This document shows, in pieces, positions 54,600 through 64,000 of a stretch of 64,000 nucleotides of DNA. The position numbers were made by a program, and so were the translations under genes. The DNA comes from Spodoptera frugiperda (taxonomy: Eukaryota; Arthropoda; Insecta; Lepidoptera; Noctuidae): contig NC_064228.1 of assembly GCF_023101765.2 (NCBI RefSeq), positions 548,501-612,500 of the forward strand, read 5' to 3'. The number at the start of each line of letters is the position of its first letter. Positions within the stretch are counted from its first letter, which is position 1. A model generated the notes under the pieces. The model made no database searches, was not told where the DNA came from, and saw only the letters and a program-made list of their open reading frames with translations.

Positions 54600-54740
54600 T
54601 TTTTATATGGAATAGGGGGCAAACGAGCAGTCGGCTCACCTGATGGTAAGCGATCAGCGCCGCCCATGGACACCCGCAACACCAGAGGAGTCACAGGTGC
54701 GTTGCCTACCTTTTAAGAAGAAATACGCTCTTTTCTTGAA
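54600..54740 (+). mobile_element. Family C-variant repeat
   Basis: ggcaaacgagcagtcggctc, gatggtaagcgatcagcgcc, acgctcttttcttgaaggtt. Confidence 0.65.
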
Positions 54741-54997
54741 GGTTTGAAGGTTGTATCGTTTCGGAAATATTATAATGAACCCTGTTGCAAGTTATGTTAT
54801 CACACACTTTCTATTTAACAACAAGTTCCTCAAGTACCTTAAACACTAAATGAGTAATTTCAACTCCCAGTTAGTAGTTAGTAACTAGAGTCTAAGTATA
54901 ACACTAAGTACTTAGATACCCTAGACTTATTGTGCAGTCAGAAATATGACCTAAGTATGTGCTAAGGGATTCTGTAGTCAAGAATTTTTATTATACT

Positions 54998-55081
54998 GCC
55001 TCGTTGGTCGAGGGGTCACAAGTGCAACTGCGAGGCTAAGGGTCTCGGGTGCGATTCCCGGGTCGGGCAAAGTATTGCTTT
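54998..55081 (+). mobile_element. Family A SINE head, cut off by family C
   Basis: actgcctcgttggtcgaggg, tctcgggtgcgattcccggg, then sequence switches to family C after gggcaaagtattgc. Confidence 0.7.
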
Positions 55082-55312
55082 TTTATGGCCGGTAAGCAAT
55101 CGCCGCCGCTGGTAAATAAGTCGGTAATAGCCGGTAAATAAGCAGACGGATCACCTGATGGTAAGCAGTCGCCGCCCCCCAATGCATTGCCGGACATTTT
55201 GAGGGTTAGGATTTAAGGGTTGTTGGGAAACCGGGGATTATAAAAATTGGGAAGGGGGATAATTGGGCCTCCGGTAACCTCACTCACACAACGCAAGAGT
55301 TGTAACACGTCT
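55082..55312 (+). mobile_element. Family C repeat with duplicated 5' end
   Basis: The 5' motif (gccggtaagcaatcgccgcc / gccggtaaataagcagacgg) appears twice before the body, which ends near acgcaagagttgt. Confidence 0.68.
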
Positions 55313-55659
55313 AAACTAAACAAGCTACTATACCTACACTTTTAAATTCCCCATTTTCTCCAAGCTACGTAGAAGGTGGAAAACTCTTGAATTTACTTGG
55401 ACTTGATAGAACAATAAACCTGTAGAGACGCGAGCCGAGCGAACGTATAAAATTAAAAGTGTTCGTTCGGAGTGGTACGTCTCATTACCTTGTTCAGAGA
55501 ATTAAACCGTTCCTCAGTTAATGAATGGCTGGTGTCGTCTGCTTCTAGTGTAGGCGGCGGTGGATGCGGTACTTTACGTGTTAGAAGAAAAAATTAATAA
55601 TACGTCTTTAAATATAATTTGACATTTAATTTACATTTTTTTACCTTTGATAGGCCGAC
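55313..55659. other. Unique DNA with a GC-richer patch
   Basis: 55,420-55,580 (agacgcgagccgagcgaacg, gtgtaggcggcggtggatgc) matches no family and lacks a clear exon. Confidence 0.4.
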
Positions 55660-55870
55660 GTTTGTCACAGTCAAAATTATTTATTTCAAATAGACCAGGA
55701 AGACACTTGAACGTCAAAGCAAATATAATAATATTAATAACGTCTGTCTGTCGGCCAGTTCTCTAGTGATGCTATTTGGCTGCTATCTTCCCTGATGGTA
55801 AGTGATGATGCGGCCTACAATGGAGCACGTCTACCCATAAACAATCTATTCACTCAGGCTTTAAAAATAC
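55660..55870 (-). mobile_element. LINE 3' end (family I)
   Basis: tcaaaattatttatttcaaa, gtctgtctgtcggccagttc, then ctgatggtaagtgatgatgc and ggagcacgtctacccataa, the complement of the RT end seen at 37700. Confidence 0.6.
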
Positions 55871-55974
55871 TGGTTATAGCCATTTTTTTAAGTTAGCTAC
55901 TATCCCTAAATCCTTCTCCGTAATCTAAAAAACACTATGCCGCACCAAAATCGGTTCACCTAAACGCGAGATAA

Positions 55975-56145
55975 TCGCGCATAAACATACATACATACAT
56001 ACAGGTCAAACTGAGAACCTCCTTTTTACCCGACTGCGCCAGAAGGAGGGTTATGTTTTTCGAGTGTATGTATGTATGTATGTATGTATGTATGTATGTA
56101 TGTATGTATGTATGTATGTATGTATGTATGTATGTATGTATGTAT
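55975..56145. repeat. Microsatellite-flanked entry to a complex repeat
   Basis: cataaacatacatacataca, then acccgactgcgccagaagga, then about 20 units of TATG at 56066-56145. Confidence 0.85.
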
Positions 56146-56149
56146 AATT

Positions 56150-56545
56150 GTTTGGCACGCTCTGCAGCCTAAACGGCTTGATGGATTTTCACTTGAGAGG
56201 TGTCGTTAGATTCGTATTTACTGTGAGAGTGACACTGGACATATGAAAATCATAAAAAAACAAAATGGCGGATTTTTGGCGCCAAATTCGAATATTTCTC
56301 ACTCTCTAGCCTAAACGACTTGATGGATTTTGACTTGAGAGGTGTCGTTAGATTCGTATTTACTGTGAGAGTGACACTGGATATATCAAAATAATAAAAA
56401 ACAAAATGGCGGATTTTTGGCGCCAAATTCGAATATTTCTCACTCTCTAGCCTAAACGGCTTGATGGATTTTGACTTGAGAGGTGTCGTTGGATTCGTAT
56501 TTACTGTGGGAGTGACACTGGATATATCAAAATAAAAAAAACATA
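56150..56545. repeat. 141-bp tandem array, three units
   Basis: Units start with gcctaaacgg(a)cttgatgg at 56167, 56309 and 56450, each with gaggtgtcgttagattcgta and gagagtgacactgga. The first two carry caaaatggcggatttttggc and the third stops before it. Confidence 0.9.
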
Positions 56546-56562
56546 AAACTAAAAAAAAATAA

Positions 56563-56837
56563 AATAAAAAAGGTAATTTAAAAAACTAAAAAACCCGACT
56601 GCGTTTCTTTATAATATTAAAATGAAAAACCCTAAAACAAGAAAGTCATCGTAAAATTTAAGCAGTCGGGACCCATTCAAGAAAGCCAGCCGTATGTGCC
56701 TTCACAAAGTCTTTATATTAAGAATGGGTCCCGACTGCTTACATTTTACGATGACTTTCTTGTTTTAGGGTTTTTCATTTTAATATTATAAAGAAACGCA
56801 GTCGGGTTTTTTAGTTTTTTAAATTACCTTTTTTATT
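56563..56837. repeat. Inverted repeat: 116-bp arms, 43-nt loop
   Basis: Arms 56563-56678 and 56722-56837 pair almost perfectly; one mismatch seen (aaaattta vs the complement of tacatttt). The arms hold aacccgactgcgtttcttta and agcagtcgggacccattc. The loop at 56679-56721 reads aagaaagccagccgtatgtg and onward. It shares acccgactgcg with the entry at 56025. Confidence 0.92.
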
Positions 56838-57374
56838 GTATTAAAATTGGTTAAAAGAGCAGATGGTATTTTATCGACGGATTCAGTAACCCTATCAACA
56901 CAAATACTTTGATTATTTTACTTTGTCATATTACATCTTATCACAGCATTATCACAAACAGAAGCCAAACAAAGTTGTAAAAAAAAAATTGTTCATATTA
57001 TTTTATTTTCGCAAATAAAACATAAGCATTTAGTCTTTAAAAAGTTTGACAAACATCTGCTGATCCTGTAAGTGATAAAAAGCATCATTTTATGACGTCA
57101 TAGAACAAACCGTGCGCCTGATTATAAACCATACCGATCTCTTGGTCCTTGGCTGTAAAAGAAGTCACGAGGTTGGAGTATTAATGAGACAAAGTTACAT
57201 TTCTCAAACGGCGTACTCTATGTTTATACACGGTCAGTTTTATGTAGTGGAAACTATAATTTTATTCAGTACTTCTCATTACATAATTAACGTCCTATTG
57301 TTTATTATTCTAATAGATTTTAAGATAATAAGATTAATATTAGTTGCAATAGTACGTGCCTATCTGTTTAATGC
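56838..57374. other. Unique AT-rich intergenic DNA
   Basis: tgacgtca at 57,093-57,100. The 89-codon ORF at 57112-57381 has no recognised domain. Confidence 0.4.
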
Positions 57375-57500
57375 GCTCTGATCTGGAACTGCGGACTATC
57401 TAGCGGGTTACCGGCGCACCGGCTCGAATAGCAGCATTTGTATCGGTACGGTTTTTAGTAAGTAAGTCTGACACTCACTCTCGCCAAGGCGGAAGAAATC
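57375..57500 (+). mobile_element. Family D fragment
   Basis: gatctggaactgcggactat to ccaaggcggaagaaatc; several deletions. Confidence 0.62.
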
Positions 57501-57904
57501 GAAAACTAAAATACCAACAATCAAGCTCAACTCAACCTCCACTCAACCAACAAAACGCTATCTCTACAACCTACACCTCGTCTAATTCATACTCAGAACT
57601 ATAAAAGAAAGGTCGTACAGTTTTTATGAAGAGTTCCCCTATAAACATGGATTGAGTTCACTGTTTCGATTGGAAAACATAAAAATTGGAATGATGAAGG
57701 GCCCTGCGTTATGTAGCGTGTGCTTCGTGGGGTAAGCAGAGAATACTAACACTCGATCCTAGTTGGGATATTGTTTGTTCTAGGCGTTTCTAAGGCAGTA
57801 TGTTTTAGGTCTAGTGTAAATATTTTATGTGAAGGTGTTTCTAGATAGACAACAGGTTTCAATAATGGATCTAGATACGAGAATAACATTTCACACTAAC
57901 ATTA
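57501..57904. other. Unique intergenic DNA
   Basis: No gene or repeat family recognised apart from a family A-like scrap (cgtggggtaagcagag) near 57728. Confidence 0.4.
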
Positions 57905-58055
57905 TACATGTGTAAGTTTGTTTGACCGTCAATCACGCTGAAACTATTGAACGGATTTTGATGAAATTTGGTATACCTACAGCGTATGAACTGACTTGGC
58001 TGATAGGATACTTTTTGTCAGGAACACGGGCAAAGCCGCTGGCAGGAACTAGTGT
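57905..58055 (+). mobile_element. Family H fragment
   Basis: ccgtcaatcacgctgaaact, gaacggattttgatgaaatt, gggcaaagccgctggcagga, actagt. Confidence 0.65.
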
Positions 58056-58269
58056 ATTAAAATTGCAACCCAGCAACTAAGAAACAAATCTAATCGGGAT
58101 CATGTGGCAAGTCAAGCTTGGTGACTATCATGAATTATGGCAAACACTTTTTTAAATCGGAGATATTTTTACAGAAGTGCATGTAACTAACTATCTGATG
58201 ATGTTGATTTAAAATGATAAAGCAACTACACACACTAGCAAGTAATAAATACACAATACATTATAATTT

Positions 58270-58395
58270 TCTACGAATAAATAACATACGAGTGGCTACG
58301 AGACACTTGCTACGAAACTGCTACGTGCTACGAATGTGCTACGCAATATTGCTACGATGTACTACAGTTACTACTAGCAAACAGTGCTACGCTTT
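58270..58395. repeat. GCTACG-rich degenerate repeat
   Basis: ctacga/ctacgc/ctacgt recur about ten times in 125 bp (ttgctacgaaactgctacgt). Related to the ctacggcgtag palindrome near 15084. Confidence 0.55.
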
Positions 58396-58429
58396 TCTGA
58401 CACGTATTTGACTGCATTTTAGTGCAGTG

Positions 58430-58520
58430 AATATTTATCTGGCTTTCATGTAACGTGTTGTGTATTCGATTCCCGAACAGAACAATTGTTTATTGATTCA
58501 TATATTATTGTTCCGAGTCT
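58430..58520 (+). mobile_element. Family B SINE, degenerate
   Basis: gtgcagtgaatatttatctg, B-box gtattcgattcccgaac, attattgttccgagtcta. Confidence 0.45.
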
Positions 58521-58684
58521 AATGGCCGCTTGCACCAACCACCACTTATCCATCCTCTTAACTAAGAGTTATTTAGAGTAAGGTAACATCTAAACTAACC
58601 CCTTACCTTCACCTTTAGGTATCACTTATAATTTGGTTAAAATCAAAACGACGTTAAGTATCATCTATCTTAGCTCTACATCGA

Positions 58685-58905
58685 CATCAACAGCCTATAA
58701 GTGGCCAATTCTAACCAAAGGCCTCTTCTCACACGGAGAAGGATTTAGCACCACGCTTGCTTAATGTGGGTTAGTTAGTTATTATAAACTCTTCTTCTTC
58801 ACCGTTTGTCAATAGTGTCTAAATATTAATCTTAGAAAGTACATATAACTCGGTAAAAGTCACATTGGTACTTTGCTAGTGATAGGTCTAAAACCTACAT
58901 GCTTA
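58685..58905 (+). mobile_element. Family J repeat
   Basis: acagcctataagtggccaat, ttctcacacggagaagg, cttcaccgtttgtcaatagt, aaagtcacattggtactttg. Confidence 0.6.
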
Positions 58906-59009
58906 AAGAAGCATGAGCACCCTTAAGCAGTTCCTTAAAGTTTAAGACAGGTTGGTAAAAACGGGCATAAGTATAACGTTGTGTGTTTTATAAAAATAAT
59001 TTTGCTGTA

Positions 59010-59232
59010 CCTCGTTGGTCAAGTGGTCACTTGCGACTGCCGGGCAAGGGGTCTTGGGTTCGATATCCGGATCGGGCAAAGAATTGCTAGGATTTTTTCA
59101 GTTTTTCGAAAATGTCTTACTAGTAGCACGGAGTCGACAATTGTGCCTATTATATGACCTATGGCCACTCACCCCCTATTACATGGTACTTATAACACAA
59201 ATGGTGAAAAGTGGGTGTACATTGTTTGCCGT
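59010..59232 (+). mobile_element. Family A SINE
   Basis: cctcgttggtcaagtggtca, gggtcttgggttcgatatcc, atcgggcaaagaattgctag, gtgggtgtacattgttt; last part missing. Confidence 0.78.
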
Positions 59233-59509
59233 GTCCATTCTTCGGTACTCCGAGACCCTCATCAAGGGAATTCCATTGTATCAGTTGTAATGGGCGCTCT
59301 GAAAAGAAAAAATAGACATAATCAACGTCGGACCAGAATATACGAAGGCAACTTAATTATTGGATAAAATAATAAGATTTTAATTCAAACGACCGGTTGC
59401 TTCCCTGTTTTAGGAAGGTAGATGCCTAATTGCTTTTTTTTTAATCCAAGATTTTAAGGGAAGGGAATATTAGAGGGTTTTACTTTTTGTTTGGAATAAC
59501 AACGAAACA

Positions 59510-59902
59510 TTGCCTGAATAATATCCGTTTTGTACTCACAACGCTGAAAATTATTGCATGAATTAAAATGACTGACACGTTGGTGGAGTGGTCGCAATTG
59601 CGACTGTCGGGCAAGGGGTGTCGGGTTCGATTCCAGTGTCGGACATAGTATTAATGGGCTTGTATCGGCTTTTCAAAAAAAATCTCAGTGGTAAATGGTA
59701 ATAGGTTCGTCCTCTATTATATGGAACTTATTACACAAATGGTGAAAAATGGGTGTACATTGTATAACGGCATTACGTGCCGTAATGTGCATCTCTGCCT
59801 ATCGCCTATCCCTTAGGGGATAAAAGGTGTGACGCTGCATTGCGTTGCCTGAATAATATCAGTTTTGTACTCACAATTTGAAAATTATTGTATGAATTAA
59901 AA
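59510..59902 (+). repeat. 58-bp direct repeats flanking a SINE
   Basis: 59510-59568 and 59845-59902 share ttgcctgaataatatc, gttttgtactcacaa, tgaaaattattg and atgaattaaaa with a few differences. They enclose a family A SINE. Confidence 0.85.
59569..59836 (+). mobile_element. Family A SINE between direct repeats
   Basis: gacacgttggtggagtggtc, tcgggttcgattccagtgtc, cattacgtgccgtaatgtgc, aggggataaaaggtgtgacg. Confidence 0.8.
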
Positions 59903-60028
59903 AGGTAGCTAATTATTCCATTAATTGAATATTTCCCTAAGTACATACATGAGTACTTCCATTTGATTTCCCTACTATAATTACAGATCGTGTTTTTTTA
60001 TCACGGAATATACACGTCAGATTAAATT
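59903..60028 (-). repeat. 128-bp dispersed repeat, copy 2
   Basis: Reverse complement of 20398-20525: ccctaagtacatacatgagt, gatttccctactataattac, cacggaatatacacgtcaga. Confidence 0.85.
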
Positions 60029-60099
60029 GTGGGCTTTAAGATCAGCGGGTTTTTTTACATGCCATTATTGAGTCAAGGTCATTTGGTTTTCGCGCGTCT

Positions 60100-60296
60100 C
60101 AAAGGGTCATCAGACCACCACAGATGGGGCCCAATAGGACTGATGTCTGATGCGGACCACCTAGCGAGTTTATCGGGGCGCCGACTCAAAAAGCAGGAGT
60201 AGGAACAGGGTGGTTTTTGGACAGTAAGAGTCTAACACTCCCTCTCACCTCGCCCAAGGCGTGGGAAATCTTTGGATGATTTTCCCCACTCAAACA
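60100..60296 (+). mobile_element. Family D fragment
   Basis: aagggtcatcagaccaccac, atggggcccaataggactga, to gatgattttccccactc. Confidence 0.7.
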
Positions 60297-61074
60297 AAGG
60301 TTATTTGGTTTGCAGTAATGTTATGATTCCAATGTATTAAAGTATAAACGAACTGCTTTACACCGGACACAAAGCAGGATTTAGAAACAATTACAGGAAA
60401 AAAACATACAAAGTATTTTTTCCAATCACCCTATGATACTCTTCCAGACCCAGGATTCAAACTCTATATACCTCTTGCTTAGCAGATGCACTTACTACTA
60501 CTACTACTACTACCAACAAATATTATTATGTAAATTTTTTTGCGGTGTGTGTTAGGTCTCTCCTTCTAGGAATTGACCCGGTGAAAACGGGCCACTGCGT
60601 TCCACAACCTGCAGGAAAACGGCGTATAATTGTATATGTATGTGTGTATGTATGTATTTTATTTTATTATATTTATTTATAATCTTGACTTATGTAATAT
60701 AGTTTTAATAAATAATTTAGTTTTTAAAACTGCGAATCCGCTACCTCTTCTCTCCCCGCCGCCTTAACGGCCCCAACCTTATTATCGTTTAGCAAATGGT
60801 TATTGGCGTAAAAAGTACGTGTGAAATAAAAAAAAAAGGTTGTTTTAGTCTGAATTACCTGCGAGCGAGCAACCATTCCGTTTGCAGCCATATAATTCTT
60901 TATTTGTTATCTCATTTTATTGTTGTTCCAGTGAATAGATAATGTGTGTGTGCTATGTATGTAGATTTTGTATTTAGCTGAAGATCTAGGTTGTAGAAAC
61001 CTAGACGTTTTATACCTAAGTAAGTCTATGGAAAAAATAAGTACAAAAAGGCTTCTTCAAATCGCGATTTCCAG
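60297..61074. other. Unique intergenic DNA with microsatellites
   Basis: (CTA)n at 60493-60513 and a short tatg run near 60640. Nothing coding recognised. Confidence 0.45.
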
Positions 61075-61170
61075 CAGGGCTGATGCCTGATCTTGAGCTG
61101 TGGATTACCTAGCGGGTTTATCGGGGCTCGAAAAACAGGAGTAGGAACGGGTTCGTATTTACCCCTTTTT
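61075..61170 (+). mobile_element. Family D fragment
   Basis: agggctgatgcctgatcttg, ggattacctagcgggtttat, caggagtaggaacgggt; 3' part missing. Confidence 0.6.
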
Positions 61171-61359
61171 TAATAACAACATTTAGCTAGGTACGCATTA
61201 GAACCTAACGTACCAACAAAGAGACATTCCCGCCCAACTAAAACCAATGAATAGACTCACACACAGCGAAATTAAAAAAAAAACCGTTTAAAATCTCCTC
61301 GTAACTTCAAGCCTTGCATTACAGTGAAAAAATCTCTAGCCACAAAATAAAGGCCTCGT

Positions 61360-61965
61360 TATCCGTACTAATATAATAAATGTGAAATGCGTGTGTGTCT
61401 GTTTATTTGTCCGTCTTTCACGGCACAACGGAGCGATAGCGATATTATTATGATGCTTTTTATATCTTTCTAACCCCTCAATTCTTTTAAATTAGGGGTG
61501 AAAGTTTGTATGGAGCATTCCATTTTTTTACGTCTTATCACCTGATGGTAAGCAATCGCCGCCGCCCATAGACACTTGAAACACCAGAGGCGTTACAAGT
61601 GCGTTGCCGGCTTTTTAGGGGTTAGGAATTTAAGGGTTGTTGTTCGGGAATCGGGGATTGGGAAGATTGGGAAGGGGGGAATTGGGCCTCCGGTAACCTC
61701 ACTCAGACAACGCAATCGTTGTTTCACGTCGGTTTTCTGTGAGGCCGTGGTATCACTCCGGTCGAGCCGGCCCATTCGTGCCGAAGCATGGCTCTCCCAC
61801 TTTTATGGGTCGACGTTTTCAGGGTAGAAACCTGAACATTAGTATGTGAACAATTTGTGACTAACAAAAAAATCGTGCATCATTTTCTTTTTTGGAAATG
61901 TGGTCCCAACTCTCAAATAAAACATGTACGAAACCGCAGACAAAAGCTAGTATGCTTATATACAT
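61360..61965 (+). mobile_element. Interspersed repeat split by a family C insertion
   Basis: Left part to 61537 (tatccgtactaatataataa, aaggggtg-type text gtttgtatggagcattcca); right part 61801-61965 (gggtcgacgttttcagggta, ccgcagacaaaagctagta). Class not decided. Confidence 0.5.
61538..61800 (+). mobile_element. Family C repeat, nested
   Basis: tatcacctgatggtaagcaa to cgaagcatggctctcccac, near full length; shares ttgttcgggaatcggggatt with the 31275 copy. Confidence 0.75.
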
Positions 61966-62171
61966 AGGCGGTGGATGGTAAAAGCCTCCGAAATCCTATT
62001 AAATGCGCGATGGCGCGGTGCACCATACTTGAGTGGGCCGGCGGTCCAAATTGCATCTAAGCTGTGCAACTATTTATATGGTGCAAGCCAGGAAATGTAG
62101 CGACGTTTCCAGGTCTGGTGCAGTTTTAAACAATACTTATTTTGTTATTTTTAAATGAAAGGCTTTATCAT

Positions 62172-62312
62172 TAACTAGCTTCTGGTTTCGGCTTTGTCTG
62201 CGGTCCCGTGGGTTAAAAAGTATTCTGTCACCCAAATCAGCATAAACCTTGTTTGTATACCAAATTTTATCAAAATCCGTTCAGTAGTTTCAGCGTGATT
62301 GACGGACAAACA
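62172..62312 (-). mobile_element. Family H fragment
   Basis: actagcttctggtttcggct, tttgtctgcggtcccgtggg, cgttcagtagtttcagcgtg. Confidence 0.63.
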
Positions 62313-62454
62313 TACTCTAAGCTGTAAATAAGTAAGTAATCTTTTACATTAGTGAGATTATAACACAAAAATGTTTACTTTGTAAATAGATTTTGGAGCT
62401 CTCGTCAATATTTAACTTAAATAGATGATGCTGCCATTTCCTATTTGACTTTTT

Positions 62455-62722
62455 TATGCTATAAGCCGATAAACGAGCACACGGATCACCTGATGGTAAG
62501 CAATCGCCGCCACCCATGGACACCCGAAACACCAAAGACGTTACAAGTGCGTTGCCGTCTATTTGAGGGTTAGAAATTTAAGGTATGTTGGGAAATCGGG
62601 TATCGGGAATATTGAAAAGGGAAGGGCGGGTAATTAGTTGTTTCGCGTCGGTTATATGTGAGGCCGTGGTATCACTCCGGTCGAACCGACCCATTCGTGC
62701 CGAAGCATGGCTCTCCCACACC
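62455..62722 (+). mobile_element. Family C repeat, near full length
   Basis: atgctataagccgataaacg to cgaagcatggctctcccac; acgcaagcgttg segment deleted. Confidence 0.73.
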
Positions 62723-63044
62723 TAAATTTTAATCTTAGGAACTTCTCTTAGTGTTACGTAACTCGCTACCACTTATAATATAGACCACACGTTCGGCTAG
62801 GGCGAGTGGTGTAATTATCGGCCTCACTACACAAATTGAATTAAAACGTAATTTAGTTTTTATGTAACGTACACTCAACGTAGGCGAAAATAAAAATTTC
62901 GCGCGAAATCTTAGCTTAGGCGTGTGTGAATATGGAAAAAAATTAAAATAAATGTTCCTAGTATTATTATAATCTAAGAAAGTGAGTTCAATTCTCATAT
63001 TAAAGAAACTGTAGTTGAGTTGAACTGTGTGATGAAAAATAATT
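62723..63044. other. Unique intergenic DNA
   Basis: Nothing recognised; the 87-codon minus ORF at 62735-62998 has no domain I know. Confidence 0.35.
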
Positions 63045-63185
63045 TGTGGTGGCCAGGAGGTTTAAAACGAACGTAGGGTTCGAAACCTGCCAACGGCAAA
63101 GTACCAATGTGACTTTTCCGAGTTATAAAATGTAAGTAGTCTTCAGTTCCAAAGTCGCCAGCACAGAGTCCAGGTTTTACCGAAT
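63045..63185 (-). mobile_element. Family J fragment
   Basis: gtggtggccaggaggtttaa, cgaaacctgccaacggcaaa, ccaatgtgacttttccgag. Confidence 0.6.
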
Positions 63186-63842
63186 ACAAAACGAGTATAG
63201 AGACGTCTTTTATATCAGTTTAAACGCATAACTATCAAACAGTACAATGGTGGTCACATGCCGCTGACCACTGTTTGCTTGAATTTGAATTGACGAATGA
63301 AGCAGGGTGGTGGGAAGTTCCGCCGCCGATGCAGGTAGTGTGAACATCAAATGCACTATTGATTGACTAAAAGATTACACGTGTTGCGCCACTAAGCTGC
63401 AACGTTATCGCTTTACTATTTGATAAAACATTTATGTTGCATAGCTTAATGTGTTTGCTGGGTTCAAGCTAAAACTGATCAGGCGGATCTGTCTTCCATT
63501 GTACTATCGAAGTAACAATTTAATCTACCTAATTTAGGTAAAGTAAACTATCGGTCGTACAAAAACTACACAGTACACCAAAATTCCTAGACAACAAGAA
63601 ATAAATAAACTAGACCTGTCTAATGGAAACTAGAACGAAATTACTTAAGCAATATACTTAGTTTATACTTAAGTATAAACTAATTAGTAATCCACTTGCA
63701 TATTCGTACTAATTAGTGATAGTAGTAATTGGTACTAAAGGTAGCATTGTACGTACAGACATACATACAGTTTAATTGTATTTATGTTTGTATTACTCTT
63801 TAATTATTCTGGTTCTAGTTGAGAATGGATTAAGGGTTTTTT
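63186..63842. other. Unique intergenic DNA with a 26-bp palindrome
   Basis: ttagtttatactt / aagtataaactaa at 63659-63684 is perfect. The rest is AT-rich without a recognised gene. Confidence 0.5.
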
Positions 63843-63900
63843 GCGATAAGACGGTAAATAAGCTGATGGATCAACTGATGGTAAGCTATTGCTACTGTCG
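63843..63900 (+). mobile_element. Family C 5' fragment
   Basis: gataagacggtaaataagct, gatcaactgatggtaagcta. Confidence 0.55.
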
Positions 63901-63911
63901 GATACGAACTA

Positions 63912-63998
63912 CACACGAGTGTGAGCCTCTAGCGGGTTGGTGGTTTTTAGTCAACACGGGAGAAGTGATTCGGTAATTCTCACTACTCAAAAAAAAAT
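63912..63998 (+). mobile_element. Family D 3' fragment
   Basis: cgagtgtgagcctctagcgg, tggtttttagtcaacacggg, then an A-run at the window end. Confidence 0.5.
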
Positions 63999-64000
63999 GT

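Noticed and set aside
55975..56145. CRISPR-like or satellite centromere interpretation of the repeat block
   Set aside because: No constant-length spacers; the TATG tract is a simple microsatellite and the genome is eukaryotic.
57112..57381. 89-codon ORF as a membrane protein
   Set aside because: Hydrophobic runs come from AT-rich DNA; there is no conserved motif and it ends in a family D copy.
5320..59650. tRNA gene calls at the GGTTCGATTCC boxes (for example 5341, 10352, 31966, 55047, 59060, 59625)
   Set aside because: Each sits at the 5' end of a repeat with a shared non-tRNA body; the cloverleaf arms do not close cleanly. They are SINE heads, not tRNA genes.

Overview
This 64 kb window looks like nuclear DNA of a lepidopteran insect, most likely a noctuoid moth. 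It is AT-rich, has a spliced animal gene with GT-AG introns, and is packed with tRNA-derived SINEs, palindromic MITEs and decayed LINE 3' ends of the kinds common in moths. The species is inferred from style, not from a search.

Region 1 (about 1-14,800) holds the 3' part of one plus-strand gene. Its exons join in frame from 705 to the stop at 11,987-11,989. They encode about 675 residues of a type I membrane protein: two Ig domains, one fibronectin III domain, a transmembrane segment and a cytoplasmic tail of about 335 residues ending THVV. The tail motifs fit Echinoid / Friend-of-echinoid best, with nephrin/Hibris-type proteins as the alternative. The 5' exons (signal peptide, further Ig domains) lie upstream of the window. 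The transmembrane segment is encoded twice, by two phase-1/phase-1 exons (3337-3498 and 4572-4742) that look mutually exclusive. The stop is followed by about 2.8 kb of AT-rich DNA almost free of repeats, probably a long 3' UTR.

Region 2 (about 14,800-64,000) has no recognisable protein gene. It is a mosaic of at least ten interspersed repeat families: two tRNA-derived SINEs (called A and B here), two further high-copy elements (C and D), palindromic MITEs (E, F, G), LINE 3' ends, and Helitron- or LINE-like fragments (H, J, L). A complex repeat at 56,000-56,840 combines a (TATG)n tract, a 141-bp tandem array and a 116-bp-arm inverted repeat. Between the repeats lie stretches of unique DNA; some are GC-richer and may be regulatory. 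One weak candidate exon is noted on the minus strand at 53,890-53,955.

No rRNA, functional tRNA, CRISPR array or bacterial-style operon was found. Most longer ORFs here are readings through repeats. The family letters A-L are labels for this report only.
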